Source of the DNA: Oceanospirillum sediminis
GTDB taxonomy: Bacteria; Pseudomonadota; Gammaproteobacteria; Pseudomonadales; Halomonadaceae
Length of the DNA stretch: 64,000 bases
Direction: 5' to 3'
Assembly: GCF_014164585.1 (NCBI RefSeq)
Contig: NZ_JACJFM010000010.1
Location: forward strand, 62,001-126,000
Positions 25,874-34,760 of the stretch are shown piece after piece; position 1 is the first letter of the stretch, and each line of letters opens with the position of its first letter. The notes under the pieces are model-generated. The model was not told the origin of the DNA and made no database searches. It worked only from the letters and a program-made list of their open reading frames with translations. Position numbers and translations under genes: made by a program.

Positions 25874-27997
25874 TCAGCTCGGGTCTTTCCCTCCCGGATC
25901 AGAATACTCCATGTATGCCTGGTAAAAGTTAAACTGGTTGCGTCCACTGTTTTTAGAGGCGTACATTGCAATATCCGCCCGTCTTAATAACAGGTCGCCG
26001 CTTTCTCCATGAGCAGGATAAAAGCTGATACCTATACTGGCACTGACTTTTGCAGAGCCTTTTTTCAGAATACAGGGTAAGGACACGCTGTTCAGGACTC
26101 TTTCAAGAATAGGGACGGCATCTTCTCTGTGCTGTAGTTTACTCAGAATAAGTACAAATTCATCACCACCCAGACGAGCCACAGTATCGACTTCTCTGAT
26201 ACAGAGATTCAGACGTTCTGCAATTTCTTTCAGTAATTCATCACCGGTATCATGACCCTGAGTGTCATTAACCTGCTTAAATCCATCCAGATCCATCATG
26301 GCAACGGCCATCAATTCACCATTTCTTCTGACTGAAGCCAGCTGTTGTTGCAATCTGTCTTCCAGCAGCCTGCGGTTGGGCAGTCCGGTCAGGGCATCAT
26401 AAAATGCCAGTTTTTCCAGCTGCGCCTGACTTTGTTCCAGCTGGGTCTGAACACGGCGTATTTCTGTCATATCCATGTGAGTACCAACCAGACGCTCAAC
26501 CCGGCTATTGTTTCCGGTGATTACAATGGCGCGAGACAGAATATGCAGCCACTCTCCCTGTTTGTGCTGCATACGAAACTCAACTTCATAATGATCTTTT
26601 TTACCGGTAATACAGTCCTGCAGTTCTTTTCGTGCAATAGCGATATCTTCTTTGTGTACCAGATGTTCCCAGGTTGTAAACTCGTTTTGCAGCTCGTGAT
26701 CCTGATAACCCAGCATCTGTTTCCAGCGAGGTGAAAAATACACCTGATGAAGATCGATCTGCCAGTCCCACAGACCGTCAGTTGCTCCCTGCATAGCCAG
26801 TTCGAAACGTTGCTGACTTTCCTGTAGCTGCTTCTGAGTTTTTTTCTGATCAGTAATATCCGAGTGAGTACCGATGACCCGAATAGCTGTGCCCTGGGCA
26901 TCCCGTTCAAATACCATGCCTCTGTTCAGTAGCCATTTATACTCACCATTTTTGCAACGCAGACGATGTTCGTTTCGATAGACCGGGGTTATGCCCTGTA
27001 AATGAGCTTCCAGAGCGGCCATCGCAGCAGGCAGATCGTCAGGATGAACTCGCTCAGACCATTCTTCTGGATGATCGCCGATTTCGTTGTCGTCAAAGCC
27101 CAGCATCTTTTTCCACTGAGCGGAGAAAAAAAACTTATCTGTACGGATATCCCAGTCCCATACCCCATCGCCTGCCGCATCTAAAGCATAAATCCAGCGC
27201 TGTTCACTATCTTTCAGCATCTGCTCAGCCGTACTTAGCTGATCAAGCAGTTGATTGAAGTTGTCGCCCAGATCAGAAAACTCCCCGCGACCTGTCAGTT
27301 TAATGCGGCTGTAGCGTTTGCCCTGGCAGAATTGCTGCATTGTCAAACGCACTGCTTTTAAGGGACGCAAGACGATATAGCTGATCAGAAAGGTCAGCAG
27401 CATACCGGTAATCAGCGCAAATAACAGACCGCGAGAGAAGTGACTGATATGAAAGATTTCCTCTCGTAGCTGATTAATGGCCGGCTGCATGCTGTATCGA
27501 ATCAGCAGAAAGCTGTTTTCCCGCTGTGGCCGGATAGTCGAGTCTGAATCTGATGAGTACACTGGAATAAATACACAGAGTTCGGTATCAGACAAAGGAT
27601 AGAGGGATACTTTATCGGCTTGCTGCATTGAAAGAATCCGGTCTGCCATATAACACTTCAGGCTGATCACTTTCTGGCCTTTCAGGGCAAAACGGTTTGC
27701 CTGTATGATTGTGTCCTGACTGATCAGCGCCAGAGTTTTAAAACCTGGATTAGCGATAAAACTGGTCAGATAGTTTTCTGTCGCACCGAGATTACCTTCC
27801 ATCATCAGAGATGAGATCTGTAACCACATGCGGTTACTGGTTTGCTGCAGCATTTCGGTCTGACGCTCTTTTTCTCTGGGTATCATGACCTGCTGGTAAG
27901 ATAACCAGCGATCTGTCAGCACCATCAGTACCAGTAACAGGCTGATAATCAGAGGAAGCCAGGGATATAAAGGAATACTCTTTATATGTCCGGTCAT
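25874..27997 (-). CDS. Membrane PAS-PAS-GGDEF diguanylate cyclase paired with a binding protein
   Basis: 707 residues: transmembrane helix (about 12-30), periplasmic region of about 155 residues, second transmembrane helix (about 190-210), HAMP, two PAS domains of the PAS_3 type each with a PAC tail (about 260-395 and 395-520; both contain a DG.WDW motif), and a GGDEF domain with an intact GGDEF and REVD inhibitory site five residues before it. There is no EAL. It begins five nt after the stop of a lipoprotein-type binding protein, so the two are translated from one message; the periplasmic region is the likely docking face. Confidence 0.93.
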   Translation of the reverse strand: MTGHIKSIPLYPWLPLIISLLLVLMVLTDRWLSYQQVMIPREKERQTEMLQQTSNRMWLQISSLMMEGNLGATENYLTSFIANPGFKTLALISQDTIIQANRFALKGQKVISLKCYMADRILSMQQADKVSLYPLSDTELCVFIPVYSSDSDSTIRPQRENSFLLIRYSMQPAINQLREEIFHISHFSRGLLFALITGMLLTFLISYIVLRPLKAVRLTMQQFCQGKRYSRIKLTGRGEFSDLGDNFNQLLDQLSTAEQMLKDSEQRWIYALDAAGDGVWDWDIRTDKFFFSAQWKKMLGFDDNEIGDHPEEWSERVHPDDLPAAMAALEAHLQGITPVYRNEHRLRCKNGEYKWLLNRGMVFERDAQGTAIRVIGTHSDITDQKKTQKQLQESQQRFELAMQGATDGLWDWQIDLHQVYFSPRWKQMLGYQDHELQNEFTTWEHLVHKEDIAIARKELQDCITGKKDHYEVEFRMQHKQGEWLHILSRAIVITGNNSRVERLVGTHMDMTEIRRVQTQLEQSQAQLEKLAFYDALTGLPNRRLLEDRLQQQLASVRRNGELMAVAMMDLDGFKQVNDTQGHDTGDELLKEIAERLNLCIREVDTVARLGGDEFVLILSKLQHREDAVPILERVLNSVSLPCILKKGSAKVSASIGISFYPAHGESGDLLLRRADIAMYASKNSGRNQFNFYQAYMEYSDPGGKDPS

Positions 27998-28002
27998 AAG
28001 TA

Positions 28003-28995
28003 TTATCCCTTATCCGGAAGATAGTTCGCGTCAAACAGGCTGGCATCAAGGCTAATATTTCTGTTCAACAGATCAGATTCCAGCATCAACCGTTTGAGTG
28101 CTTCTGTACGCTTGAGAGTGTCAGGCAAATTACTTTCAAGCAGGTAACGGTTTTCCTGTAATCCAGGAATATGCAGGCCGTCAAAAAGTTGCCAGACCTT
28201 ATCCTGTGATATCTTCAGTCTGACCGACATAATCTCTGCTGCTTTATCCGGGGCAGACATCATCATCGTCAGAGCACGGAAATGCCCATTCAGCAGATGG
28301 CGGATTTGCCCGGATTTGTTGTTCAGACTCTTTTCTGATGCGACCAGTACGTCGACAATACGCCCAGGAATCTGACGACTATCAAATAACACTTTTCCTC
28401 CGGCTTCAAGCAGTCTGGAACGAACAGGCTCGAATGTGACAATGGCGTCCACTTCCGGGTTTTTCCAGCGATGATCATGCTGATTGACCGGTGCATTTTT
28501 CAGCGTCACCTGGCTGACGGTCAGATTGGCTGAGTCCAGCGCTCCCTGAAGCAGGATCGCTCCGACAGCGGTTTTTTCCAGTACAATAACAGCGCCTTCA
28601 AGCTGTTGCAGTGATTGTATTTCTGGCCTCGCGATGAGTACATCTGCACCTTCTGAATAATCCATAATAGCGATAACTCTTGCCTTGTACCCTCTGGCCA
28701 GTAAAGTCAGATACTCATCCAGTGTTAACCCTGCAACATCCAGGTCTCCAGACTGAAACGCCTGCAGGACACGAGTTGCATTGGGCAGTTCGACCAGTTC
28801 AATCGGCTGGCCCTCCAAAAATCCACTTTCCCTGGCCAGATACAGGGACTCATAACCTGGCCAGATATTTGAGCCGACTTTTAATGTTTCTTTTGACTGA
28901 TCGCAGGCGCTCAGCAATAAGAGTGCTATACATACAGCCAGTAATCTGCCGGACTGTAATGTGGCTGTGATCAGGTCTGCTATGAATATCCGCAT
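28003..28995 (-). CDS. NMT1/SsuA-like substrate-binding lipoprotein, no ABC partner
   Basis: About 330 residues from the ATG ending at 28995; the frame is open to 29052 but the later start gives a proper lipoprotein signal, with lipobox LLSAC around residue 31. The mature part begins like NMT1/SsuA/TauA/ThiY solute-binding proteins (LKVGSNIWPGYESLYLARESGF) and includes the segment where family members recognise ligand. Known family members deliver sulfonates, thiamine precursors or nitrate to ABC permeases, but none is encoded here. The partner is instead the PAS-PAS-GGDEF protein five nt downstream, which suggests a ligand-sensing role. Confidence 0.88.
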   Translation of the reverse strand: MRIFIADLITATLQSGRLLAVCIALLLLSACDQSKETLKVGSNIWPGYESLYLARESGFLEGQPIELVELPNATRVLQAFQSGDLDVAGLTLDEYLTLLARGYKARVIAIMDYSEGADVLIARPEIQSLQQLEGAVIVLEKTAVGAILLQGALDSANLTVSQVTLKNAPVNQHDHRWKNPEVDAIVTFEPVRSRLLEAGGKVLFDSRQIPGRIVDVLVASEKSLNNKSGQIRHLLNGHFRALTMMMSAPDKAAEIMSVRLKISQDKVWQLFDGLHIPGLQENRYLLESNLPDTLKRTEALKRLMLESDLLNRNISLDASLFDANYLPDKG

Positions 28996-29249
28996 AAGGT
29001 TTTCCCGATTTAATGGGTTTTTCTTTTTGATCAGAAGTCTCTGAAAGCTCATGGTTTTTTCAGTATAGACAGATGAGGCACAGCAACGTGCAGGAATATA
29101 AAAACTCGAAATACTTTTCCCGGTATGTCATGACGCTGTTTTTGCTTGATTATTTGTTTATGCTAATGAATTATGCGCAGCCTGGTAATAAGCTTATTCT
29201 TATTGAGCTTTATTTCTTCCCGGAAACGACAATAGCAGGTGATTAGCGG

Positions 29250-30893
29250 ATGGAAGCTTTATTTCGTCAATTCAGAATACAGTACCGTATCTGGTTTATG
29301 CAGGTAATAGCCTTTATCTGTATGGCTGTACTCATGTTTATCATGATGACGCAGGAGAAGGACAGTTTCAGGGAGCAGAAGAAGAATGAGCTGAATAACA
29401 TTATTCATACTGTCATTGAGATGCTGGATGGACTGGATCAGGAAGTTCAGGATGGCCGGATGACGGTGGAGCAGGCTAAACAGCAAGCGCTGAATGTTAT
29501 TCGTCATATGCGTTATGGTCAGGATAATCAGGATTATTTCTGGGTGATGGATACCTCTGGTATTTATCTTATGCATCCGATTAAAGCCTCTCTGGCAGGT
29601 AAAAACGGTTCAGTTTTTAACGACAAACTGGGCAATCGGATTTTTGATGATCTGCCCGGTGATCTTCGTAGTCATGGTAAAACCTATGCTGAATTTTACT
29701 GGCCAAGGCCTGGTAGTGATGTTCCCGTTGAAAAAATGGGCATGATCATCGCTTATAAAAACTGGAACTGGGCGATTGGATCTGGCTTCTATATTGATGA
29801 TATTGAGATGGTCTTCTGGAACAAAGTGATTACTAATCTGACATTTGCTGCAGTAATCATCCTGGTTATGCTGAGCATTGCCTGGGTACTGGCTCGTAGT
29901 ATTACCCGTCCTCTGGAAGAAACAGTCTCGGCCCTGAAAGATATCAGTGAAGGTAATGGTGATCTGACCAAACGCCTTCCTGTCGCAGGAGAAGATGAAA
30001 TTACCCGCCTGACCCGCTATTTCAATGGCTTTGTAGAAAAAGTGCATGGTGTGATCGGTCAGGTTAACACGGCATCGTCTTCAGTATCTGGTTCTGCAGA
30101 ACGCTTGTCAGCCATCACTGAAGAAGGGCACAGAAGTACAGAGCTTCAGGCTAAAGAGACAGATCAGGTAGCCACGGCTGTCCAACAGATGTCAGCGACG
30201 GTACACGAGGTGGCACAGAACGCTGGAAGAGCAGCGGAGGGTGCGACTCAGGCCGACCAGGAAGCAAAGCAGGGTAAAGCACAGGTTGAAAAAACTATCA
30301 CAGCGATTAACAAGCTCAGTGATCAGGTGTCCGGTTCTGCTCAGGTAATCCAGCGTCTGCATTCCGATAGTGAAAATATTGGTTCTGTACTGGAAGTGAT
30401 TCGGGGGGTGGCGGAGCAGACCAATCTGCTGGCTCTGAATGCGGCCATTGAAGCAGCCCGCGCTGGTGAGCAGGGCAGAGGATTTGCTGTTGTTGCTGAC
30501 GAAGTCCGTACTCTGGCCCAGCGTACTCAGGAAAGTACGGATGAGATTCAGGCGATGATTGAAAAGCTGCAGAGTGCTGCGCAGGATGCAGTACGTTCTA
30601 TGGATGCCAGTATGAAATCGACTCAGGAAACGATTGAGATTGCACAGCAGGCCGGTGTTTCTCTGGACTCTATCCTGCAAGCCGTAGAATCTATTCGGGG
30701 GATGAACGATATGATTGCCAGTGCAGCAGAAGAGCAGTCTCTGGTGGCTGAAGAGATTAACCGCAATGTGGTGAATATTGTGGATCTGTCCCAGACTTCA
30801 GCACAGGCAATCCAGCAGGTTAATCAATCCAGTGATGAGCTGGCAGGACAGGCTGACAGCCTGCATAATCTGGTTGGACAGTTCCGTATCTGA
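29250..30893 (+). CDS. Methyl-accepting chemotaxis protein with single Cache sensor
   Basis: 547 residues: transmembrane helix (about 15-35), an sCache_2-type periplasmic domain (about 40-185, with DYFWVMDTSGIYLMHP and NWNWAIGSGFYIDDIE), second transmembrane helix, HAMP, and MCP signalling domain with [20 protein letters not shown]. sCache_2 receptors often bind short organic acids such as pyruvate or propionate; the ligand here is unproven. It is convergent with a second sCache_2 receptor. Confidence 0.95.
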   Translation: MEALFRQFRIQYRIWFMQVIAFICMAVLMFIMMTQEKDSFREQKKNELNNIIHTVIEMLDGLDQEVQDGRMTVEQAKQQALNVIRHMRYGQDNQDYFWVMDTSGIYLMHPIKASLAGKNGSVFNDKLGNRIFDDLPGDLRSHGKTYAEFYWPRPGSDVPVEKMGMIIAYKNWNWAIGSGFYIDDIEMVFWNKVITNLTFAAVIILVMLSIAWVLARSITRPLEETVSALKDISEGNGDLTKRLPVAGEDEITRLTRYFNGFVEKVHGVIGQVNTASSSVSGSAERLSAITEEGHRSTELQAKETDQVATAVQQMSATVHEVAQNAGRAAEGATQADQEAKQGKAQVEKTITAINKLSDQVSGSAQVIQRLHSDSENIGSVLEVIRGVAEQTNLLALNAAIEAARAGEQGRGFAVVADEVRTLAQRTQESTDEIQAMIEKLQSAAQDAVRSMDASMKSTQETIEIAQQAGVSLDSILQAVESIRGMNDMIASAAEEQSLVAEEINRNVVNIVDLSQTSAQAIQQVNQSSDELAGQADSLHNLVGQFRI

Positions 30894-30913
30894 CCGGAAA
30901 CCTCTGTTGCTAC

Positions 30914-30958
30914 TGACCGAAAACCGCTCTTTAAGGAGCGGTTTTCTTTTATCGGTCA
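30914..30958. terminator. Nested hairpin terminator between two convergent chemoreceptors
   Basis: The inner stem GAAAACCGCTC/GAGCGGTTTTC (30919-30929, 30936-30946) is perfect, and an outer TGACCGA/TCGGTCA pair extends it. T-rich and A-rich flanks suit both directions. Confidence 0.8.
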
Positions 30959-30990
30959 GATATCATTATTTACAGAAAATGATCAGAATA

Positions 30991-32619
30991 TCAGCATTTA
31001 AAGCGAGCAATATTCTGTTGTAACTGAATGGCCAACTGAGCGAGCTCTTCACTGCTGGCTGCGACCTGATCCGAGCCTGCTGCGGTTTCTTCGGATACAT
31101 TGACAATATTAATCAGGTTGCGGTTCATCTCTTCCGCTACCGCACTTTGTTCCTCTGTGGCTGTAGCGACCTGGTCTGTCATATCCCGGATCTGATCCAT
31201 CTGCTGTACAATCATACTCAGCTCGCGACCCGCATTAGTGGCAGCCTGCACCGATTCTTCTGCCCGTTTGCGACTGCGTTCCATTACTTCAACAGCATTA
31301 CGGGCGCCGGTTTGCAAGCGCTCGTTCATACTGCGGATCTCCATTGTGGAGTCCTGAGTACGTTGTGCCAGTTGACGGACTTCATCTGCGACGACTGCAA
31401 ATCCTCGTCCGCTTTCACCAGCCCTGGCCGCTTCAATCGCAGCATTCAGAGCCAGAAGATTAGTCTGTTCTGAAATACCCTGAATGACTTCTAACACACT
31501 GCCAATTTCATCGGTATCTTTTTCCAGGGTCTGAATAACTCTGGAAGCCTCTTCCACTTCATCACTCAGCTGAGCGATTTTATGGACCGTATCTTCTACT
31601 TCATGGTTGCCTTCGTCTGCTTCAGCATCTGCAGCCTGGGTTGCCTCCGCACTGGCGCTGGCATTTCTGGCGACTTCCTGAACCGTTGCTGACATTTCGT
31701 TCATGGCGGCTGATAACAGATCCGTTTCCTCTGACTGCCTTCGAATACCGTTACTGGTTTGCTCGGCTGTAGCAGCCAGCTCTTCTGCAGCGCCTTGCAA
31801 CTGGTTGGCTGAACTGGTTAACAGGAAAACCAGATCCTGAAATACCTGCAGAGTATGATCTACAGAGTGGGACATCTGGCTCAGTTCATCCTTGCCTTTC
31901 ATGTCTACTCTGACTCTGAGATCACCGTTTGAGGCCTGATCCATGACTCGTGCGACTTTTTCCAGTGGCGTCAGGATAGAACGTGCAATGGTAAGTGCAA
32001 CCAGCACCATAATGATCAGCACAACGGCCAGTTTTACCAGGGTTGTCGTTACGCCTTCCCAGAAGGTTTCTTCAATCTCAAACACATAGTCCCCGGAGCC
32101 AATCACCCAGCCCCATTCAGAAAAGACCTGAACGTATGAAATTTTTTCTTTGGGGTCTTTATAACCCGCTTTAGGCCATTTGTAAGTGAAAAAACCACCT
32201 GATTTACCCTGCTTGCCCATCTGGGCCATCTGGCGGAAAACCGGTACACCATCTTCTGTGGTTTTATCAGAAAGGTCTTTACCTGCCAGAGCCGGATTAG
32301 CGCCATGAGCAATTGTGACGGTGTTGTAATCCAGAACAAAAAAGTATTCGCCATCAGAGTAGCGCATTGCCTGCAGAGATCGGATAGCCTGTTGTTTCCC
32401 TTCAGCCTCTGTCAATTCGCCATCCCTGACTTGCTGTGCTATTCCCTGAACCATCGTTTGTGCGGCTTCAACCAGCACTTTGACTTTTTCTCTGGAGTCT
32501 TCATACAGGGCATTTTTATGGGACTGTAAAGAGAAAATTTCGAGTATAGCCATCGCTATGACGGCCAGGGCGATAAGAAAGTAAAGGCGTGCCTTTACGG
32601 TAAAATCCTGCAGATTCAT
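30991..32619 (-). CDS. Methyl-accepting chemotaxis protein with single Cache sensor
   Basis: 542 residues with the same layout as the convergent receptor: transmembrane helix (about 11-30), sCache_2 domain (about 35-185, with [17 protein letters not shown] and [16 protein letters not shown]), second transmembrane helix, HAMP, MCP domain with [20 protein letters not shown]. The two receptors are similar in architecture but diverged in the sensor, so they are likely to detect different ligands. No che genes are adjacent; the signal must go to chemotaxis proteins encoded elsewhere. Confidence 0.95.
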   Translation of the reverse strand: MNLQDFTVKARLYFLIALAVIAMAILEIFSLQSHKNALYEDSREKVKVLVEAAQTMVQGIAQQVRDGELTEAEGKQQAIRSLQAMRYSDGEYFFVLDYNTVTIAHGANPALAGKDLSDKTTEDGVPVFRQMAQMGKQGKSGGFFTYKWPKAGYKDPKEKISYVQVFSEWGWVIGSGDYVFEIEETFWEGVTTTLVKLAVVLIIMVLVALTIARSILTPLEKVARVMDQASNGDLRVRVDMKGKDELSQMSHSVDHTLQVFQDLVFLLTSSANQLQGAAEELAATAEQTSNGIRRQSEETDLLSAAMNEMSATVQEVARNASASAEATQAADAEADEGNHEVEDTVHKIAQLSDEVEEASRVIQTLEKDTDEIGSVLEVIQGISEQTNLLALNAAIEAARAGESGRGFAVVADEVRQLAQRTQDSTMEIRSMNERLQTGARNAVEVMERSRKRAEESVQAATNAGRELSMIVQQMDQIRDMTDQVATATEEQSAVAEEMNRNLINIVNVSEETAAGSDQVAASSEELAQLAIQLQQNIARFKC

Positions 32620-32942
32620 AACTCTCCCTCAGCAAGATAAACCAGAACATTGATGCCGGATACAGGGAGATTCGAAGGTCTGATAATCCCTTATATCATA
32701 ATGGCACTCCATCATTGCCAGATGAGATAGTGTATCAGTGAATACACGAACTGTCTGGTAATTAAGGTATCAGGTTACAGGTTTTACCGGGGAGAGATGA
32801 CAATCTGCTGACAGAGATCAGGTTTCATGCTTCTGTTAATGCGCCAACGCAGGGCGTTGTAAAACCAATTCTGACAGGAGGTGTCTGTGGCAGACACCTC
32901 CCGACGTCATCATCTTGATGTTGGGGACAGATCATTAGCAGA
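32620..32942. other. Intergenic region with a perfect 11-bp hairpin
   Basis: 323 nt without a supportable gene. GGAGGTGTCTG (32877-32887), loop TGG, CAGACACCTCC (32891-32901) form a perfect hairpin 40 bp beyond the anti-sigma gene stop; it lacks a T-run. A smaller CAACGC/GCGTTG hairpin lies to its left. Confidence 0.6.
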
Positions 32943-33653
32943 TCAGAAGCGGCGTGTTGAACCTTCCATTGGCATAAAGTTACCCCGGTCAACTACAGGT
33001 CCCATGTTGTCCGGGTCATCTTTGCCACGCATAGGTTCAATGGATACAAGCACTTCAGCCTGAACCAGTTTCTGGCGATACCGGGATGGTACCGTGTATT
33101 TACCCAGCCCTTCGTGAGGCAGGGTACCCAACATAACGTACTCGCCGTTCACTTTAAGCCAGAGTTTACACACCAGGCCTGAATCCAGCTCTGGTGGTTG
33201 AACGGTTTGTACCATCACATTACTGCGATCCATACTGGTATTCACCAGCCAGGCAGGTTTTTGCTCACTGCTGTTTACCACGTAGACATAATCAGCACTA
33301 CTGTTTTCCATTGCCGGCTTCTGCAGAACCAGAGCACTGCCCAGAGCCAGCATAAATGAGAACGATACTGCGGTCGTCAGCTGCCAGAGTTTCAGGCTTT
33401 CGAACCATCGCCTGGGATGAATCTCCTGTTCAATAGCTTGCCAGATTCGCCTGGGGGGCGAGATCGGGGGCAGACTGTCATTGAGTGTCTGCAGATGTTC
33501 TCGCCACTGACTGACTTCCTGCTGTAAATCAGGACTAAAAGCCAGCAGGGCCTCAAAAGCCGCTTTATCTCTGGTTGATAACGTGCCCAGCACATACTCA
33601 GCCGCAGCCTGGTTGCGCTGTTCCGGATCGGTCAGATCGATTGATTCATGCAT
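32943..33653 (-). CDS. RskA-type anti-sigma factor
   Basis: 236 residues. The N-terminal cytoplasmic part has the AAEYVLGTLS motif typical of anti-sigma-K (RskA) proteins, then one transmembrane helix (about 88-110) and a periplasmic RskA C-terminal domain of about 125 residues. It lacks the zinc-coordinating HxxxCxxC of ZAS anti-sigma factors. Its start lies 22 nt inside the end of the ECF sigma gene, so the two are translationally coupled. It should hold the sigma factor at the membrane until a periplasmic signal releases it, by regulated proteolysis in characterised homologues. Confidence 0.9.
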   Translation of the reverse strand: MHESIDLTDPEQRNQAAAEYVLGTLSTRDKAAFEALLAFSPDLQQEVSQWREHLQTLNDSLPPISPPRRIWQAIEQEIHPRRWFESLKLWQLTTAVSFSFMLALGSALVLQKPAMENSSADYVYVVNSSEQKPAWLVNTSMDRSNVMVQTVQPPELDSGLVCKLWLKVNGEYVMLGTLPHEGLGKYTVPSRYRQKLVQAEVLVSIEPMRGKDDPDNMGPVVDRGNFMPMEGSTRRF

Positions 33654-34198
33654 GACTTTAACCTCTCAAGCCCACGACGAATCCATGTTTTTACCGTGCC
33701 AAGCGGTTCCATCAGCCGGTCAGATAATTCCTGATGACTGTATCCGTCAAAATAAGCCAGCTCAATACACTGGCGCTGATCTTTATTCAGAGTGGCCAGA
33801 CAGCGATGTACTTCACCGGATGCCTGCCATTGCTGAGCGATACTATCGGTATCCTGACGGGTATCTGACATCTCGGTCAGTACCTCATCTCCATCATTTA
33901 ACTGGTCATTCTTGTAACGGCGTAACCAGTCCAGAGACTGATTGCGTGCGATAGTACTTAACCATGTCATGGGGCGGGCAATATCAGCATTATACTGTCC
34001 CGCATTATTCCATATCTTAATAAATACCTGCTGAAGGCAATCCTCAGCATGGCTCTCATTTTTTAAGATACGCAGCACAACGGCATACAGATGCGACGAC
34101 GTGCGCTGATACAGCTTCTTCAGCGCACGGGCATCTTTTTCTGTGCATTGCAGCAGGAGCTGTCGCAGTTCCTGCTGATCTGAATCAGTAAATTTCAT
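33632..34198 (-). CDS. ECF-family RNA polymerase sigma factor (SigK-like)
   Basis: 188 residues from the ATG ending at 34198; the frame is open to 34297 but family homology begins here and GGA lies upstream. Region 2 (about 25-95) contains NESHAEDCLQQVFIKIW and MTWLSTIARNQSLDWLRR; region 4 (about 130-185) contains the helix-turn-helix GYSHQELSDRLMEPLGTVKTWIRR. It overlaps the RskA-type anti-sigma gene by 22 nt, the standard arrangement. A TGAAAC-N15-GATACA pair about 40 nt upstream might be an autoregulated promoter, but this is weak. Confidence 0.93.
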   Translation of the reverse strand: MKFTDSDQQELRQLLLQCTEKDARALKKLYQRTSSHLYAVVLRILKNESHAEDCLQQVFIKIWNNAGQYNADIARPMTWLSTIARNQSLDWLRRYKNDQLNDGDEVLTEMSDTRQDTDSIAQQWQASGEVHRCLATLNKDQRQCIELAYFDGYSHQELSDRLMEPLGTVKTWIRRGLERLKSCMNQSI

Positions 34199-34384
34199 AT
34201 TAGGTCCATCCAGAAGGCTGGCACTATTGTATCCGCAAAAAACAGATTGTTTCAGCATGTTATCCTGAACAAGCTCACATTTCTGACGCTGTACCATACT
34301 CTGATTGACTGCAAATCAGGTAACGATATGTTAGTGTGAGTTATATTCGTATGAGCTATAAATGATATAACAGGATAGATAAAG

Positions 34385-34687
34385 ATGGCTTTACAACACC
34401 AGGCTGGTATCTGCTGGATTAAAGAAGAGCAATGGCAGCGTTTTATTGATGTCGCAGACGATGCGGATATGCTGGAAAACAGCTGGCAGGAATGGGCTGA
34501 AAAAACGGAAGAGATGATCATTACTTTTGCAGAAAAAGGTATTGTCGTTAATAAAGTGCCTGTAGATGTGGAATCTCTGATTATCTGGTGCAACGAAAGG
34601 GAAAGAGGAATCAATAGCAGCAGCCGTGCCGAATATGTAACACAGCTGATGACGACGCAGCCAGAGAAAAGTGATACCCGCCACTGA
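34385..34687 (+). CDS. Small conserved-looking cytoplasmic protein, unknown function
   Basis: 100 residues, acidic and soluble, no signal peptide. The pattern W..F..VADD.D.LE.....W, then VNKVPVDVESLIIWC and ..RAEYV is one I associate with small uncharacterised proteins common in Pseudomonas and Vibrio relatives, but I cannot name a family. AGGATAGATAAAG precedes the ATG. It is divergent from the ECF sigma gene and convergent with the CoA transferase gene. Confidence 0.65.
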   Translation: MALQHQAGICWIKEEQWQRFIDVADDADMLENSWQEWAEKTEEMIITFAEKGIVVNKVPVDVESLIIWCNERERGINSSSRAEYVTQLMTTQPEKSDTRH

Positions 34688-34760
34688 TCCTGTTGTCTGA
34701 ACCCGGTGCATGTAACCGGATTCAGGGGCAGTCGTCATTCTCTTTGTTGCCAGAGATCAT

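Noticed and set aside
32881-33063. 60-residue + strand open frame over the anti-sigma gene end
   Set aside because: Overlaps a hairpin and the anti-sigma coding sequence; no ribosome site.
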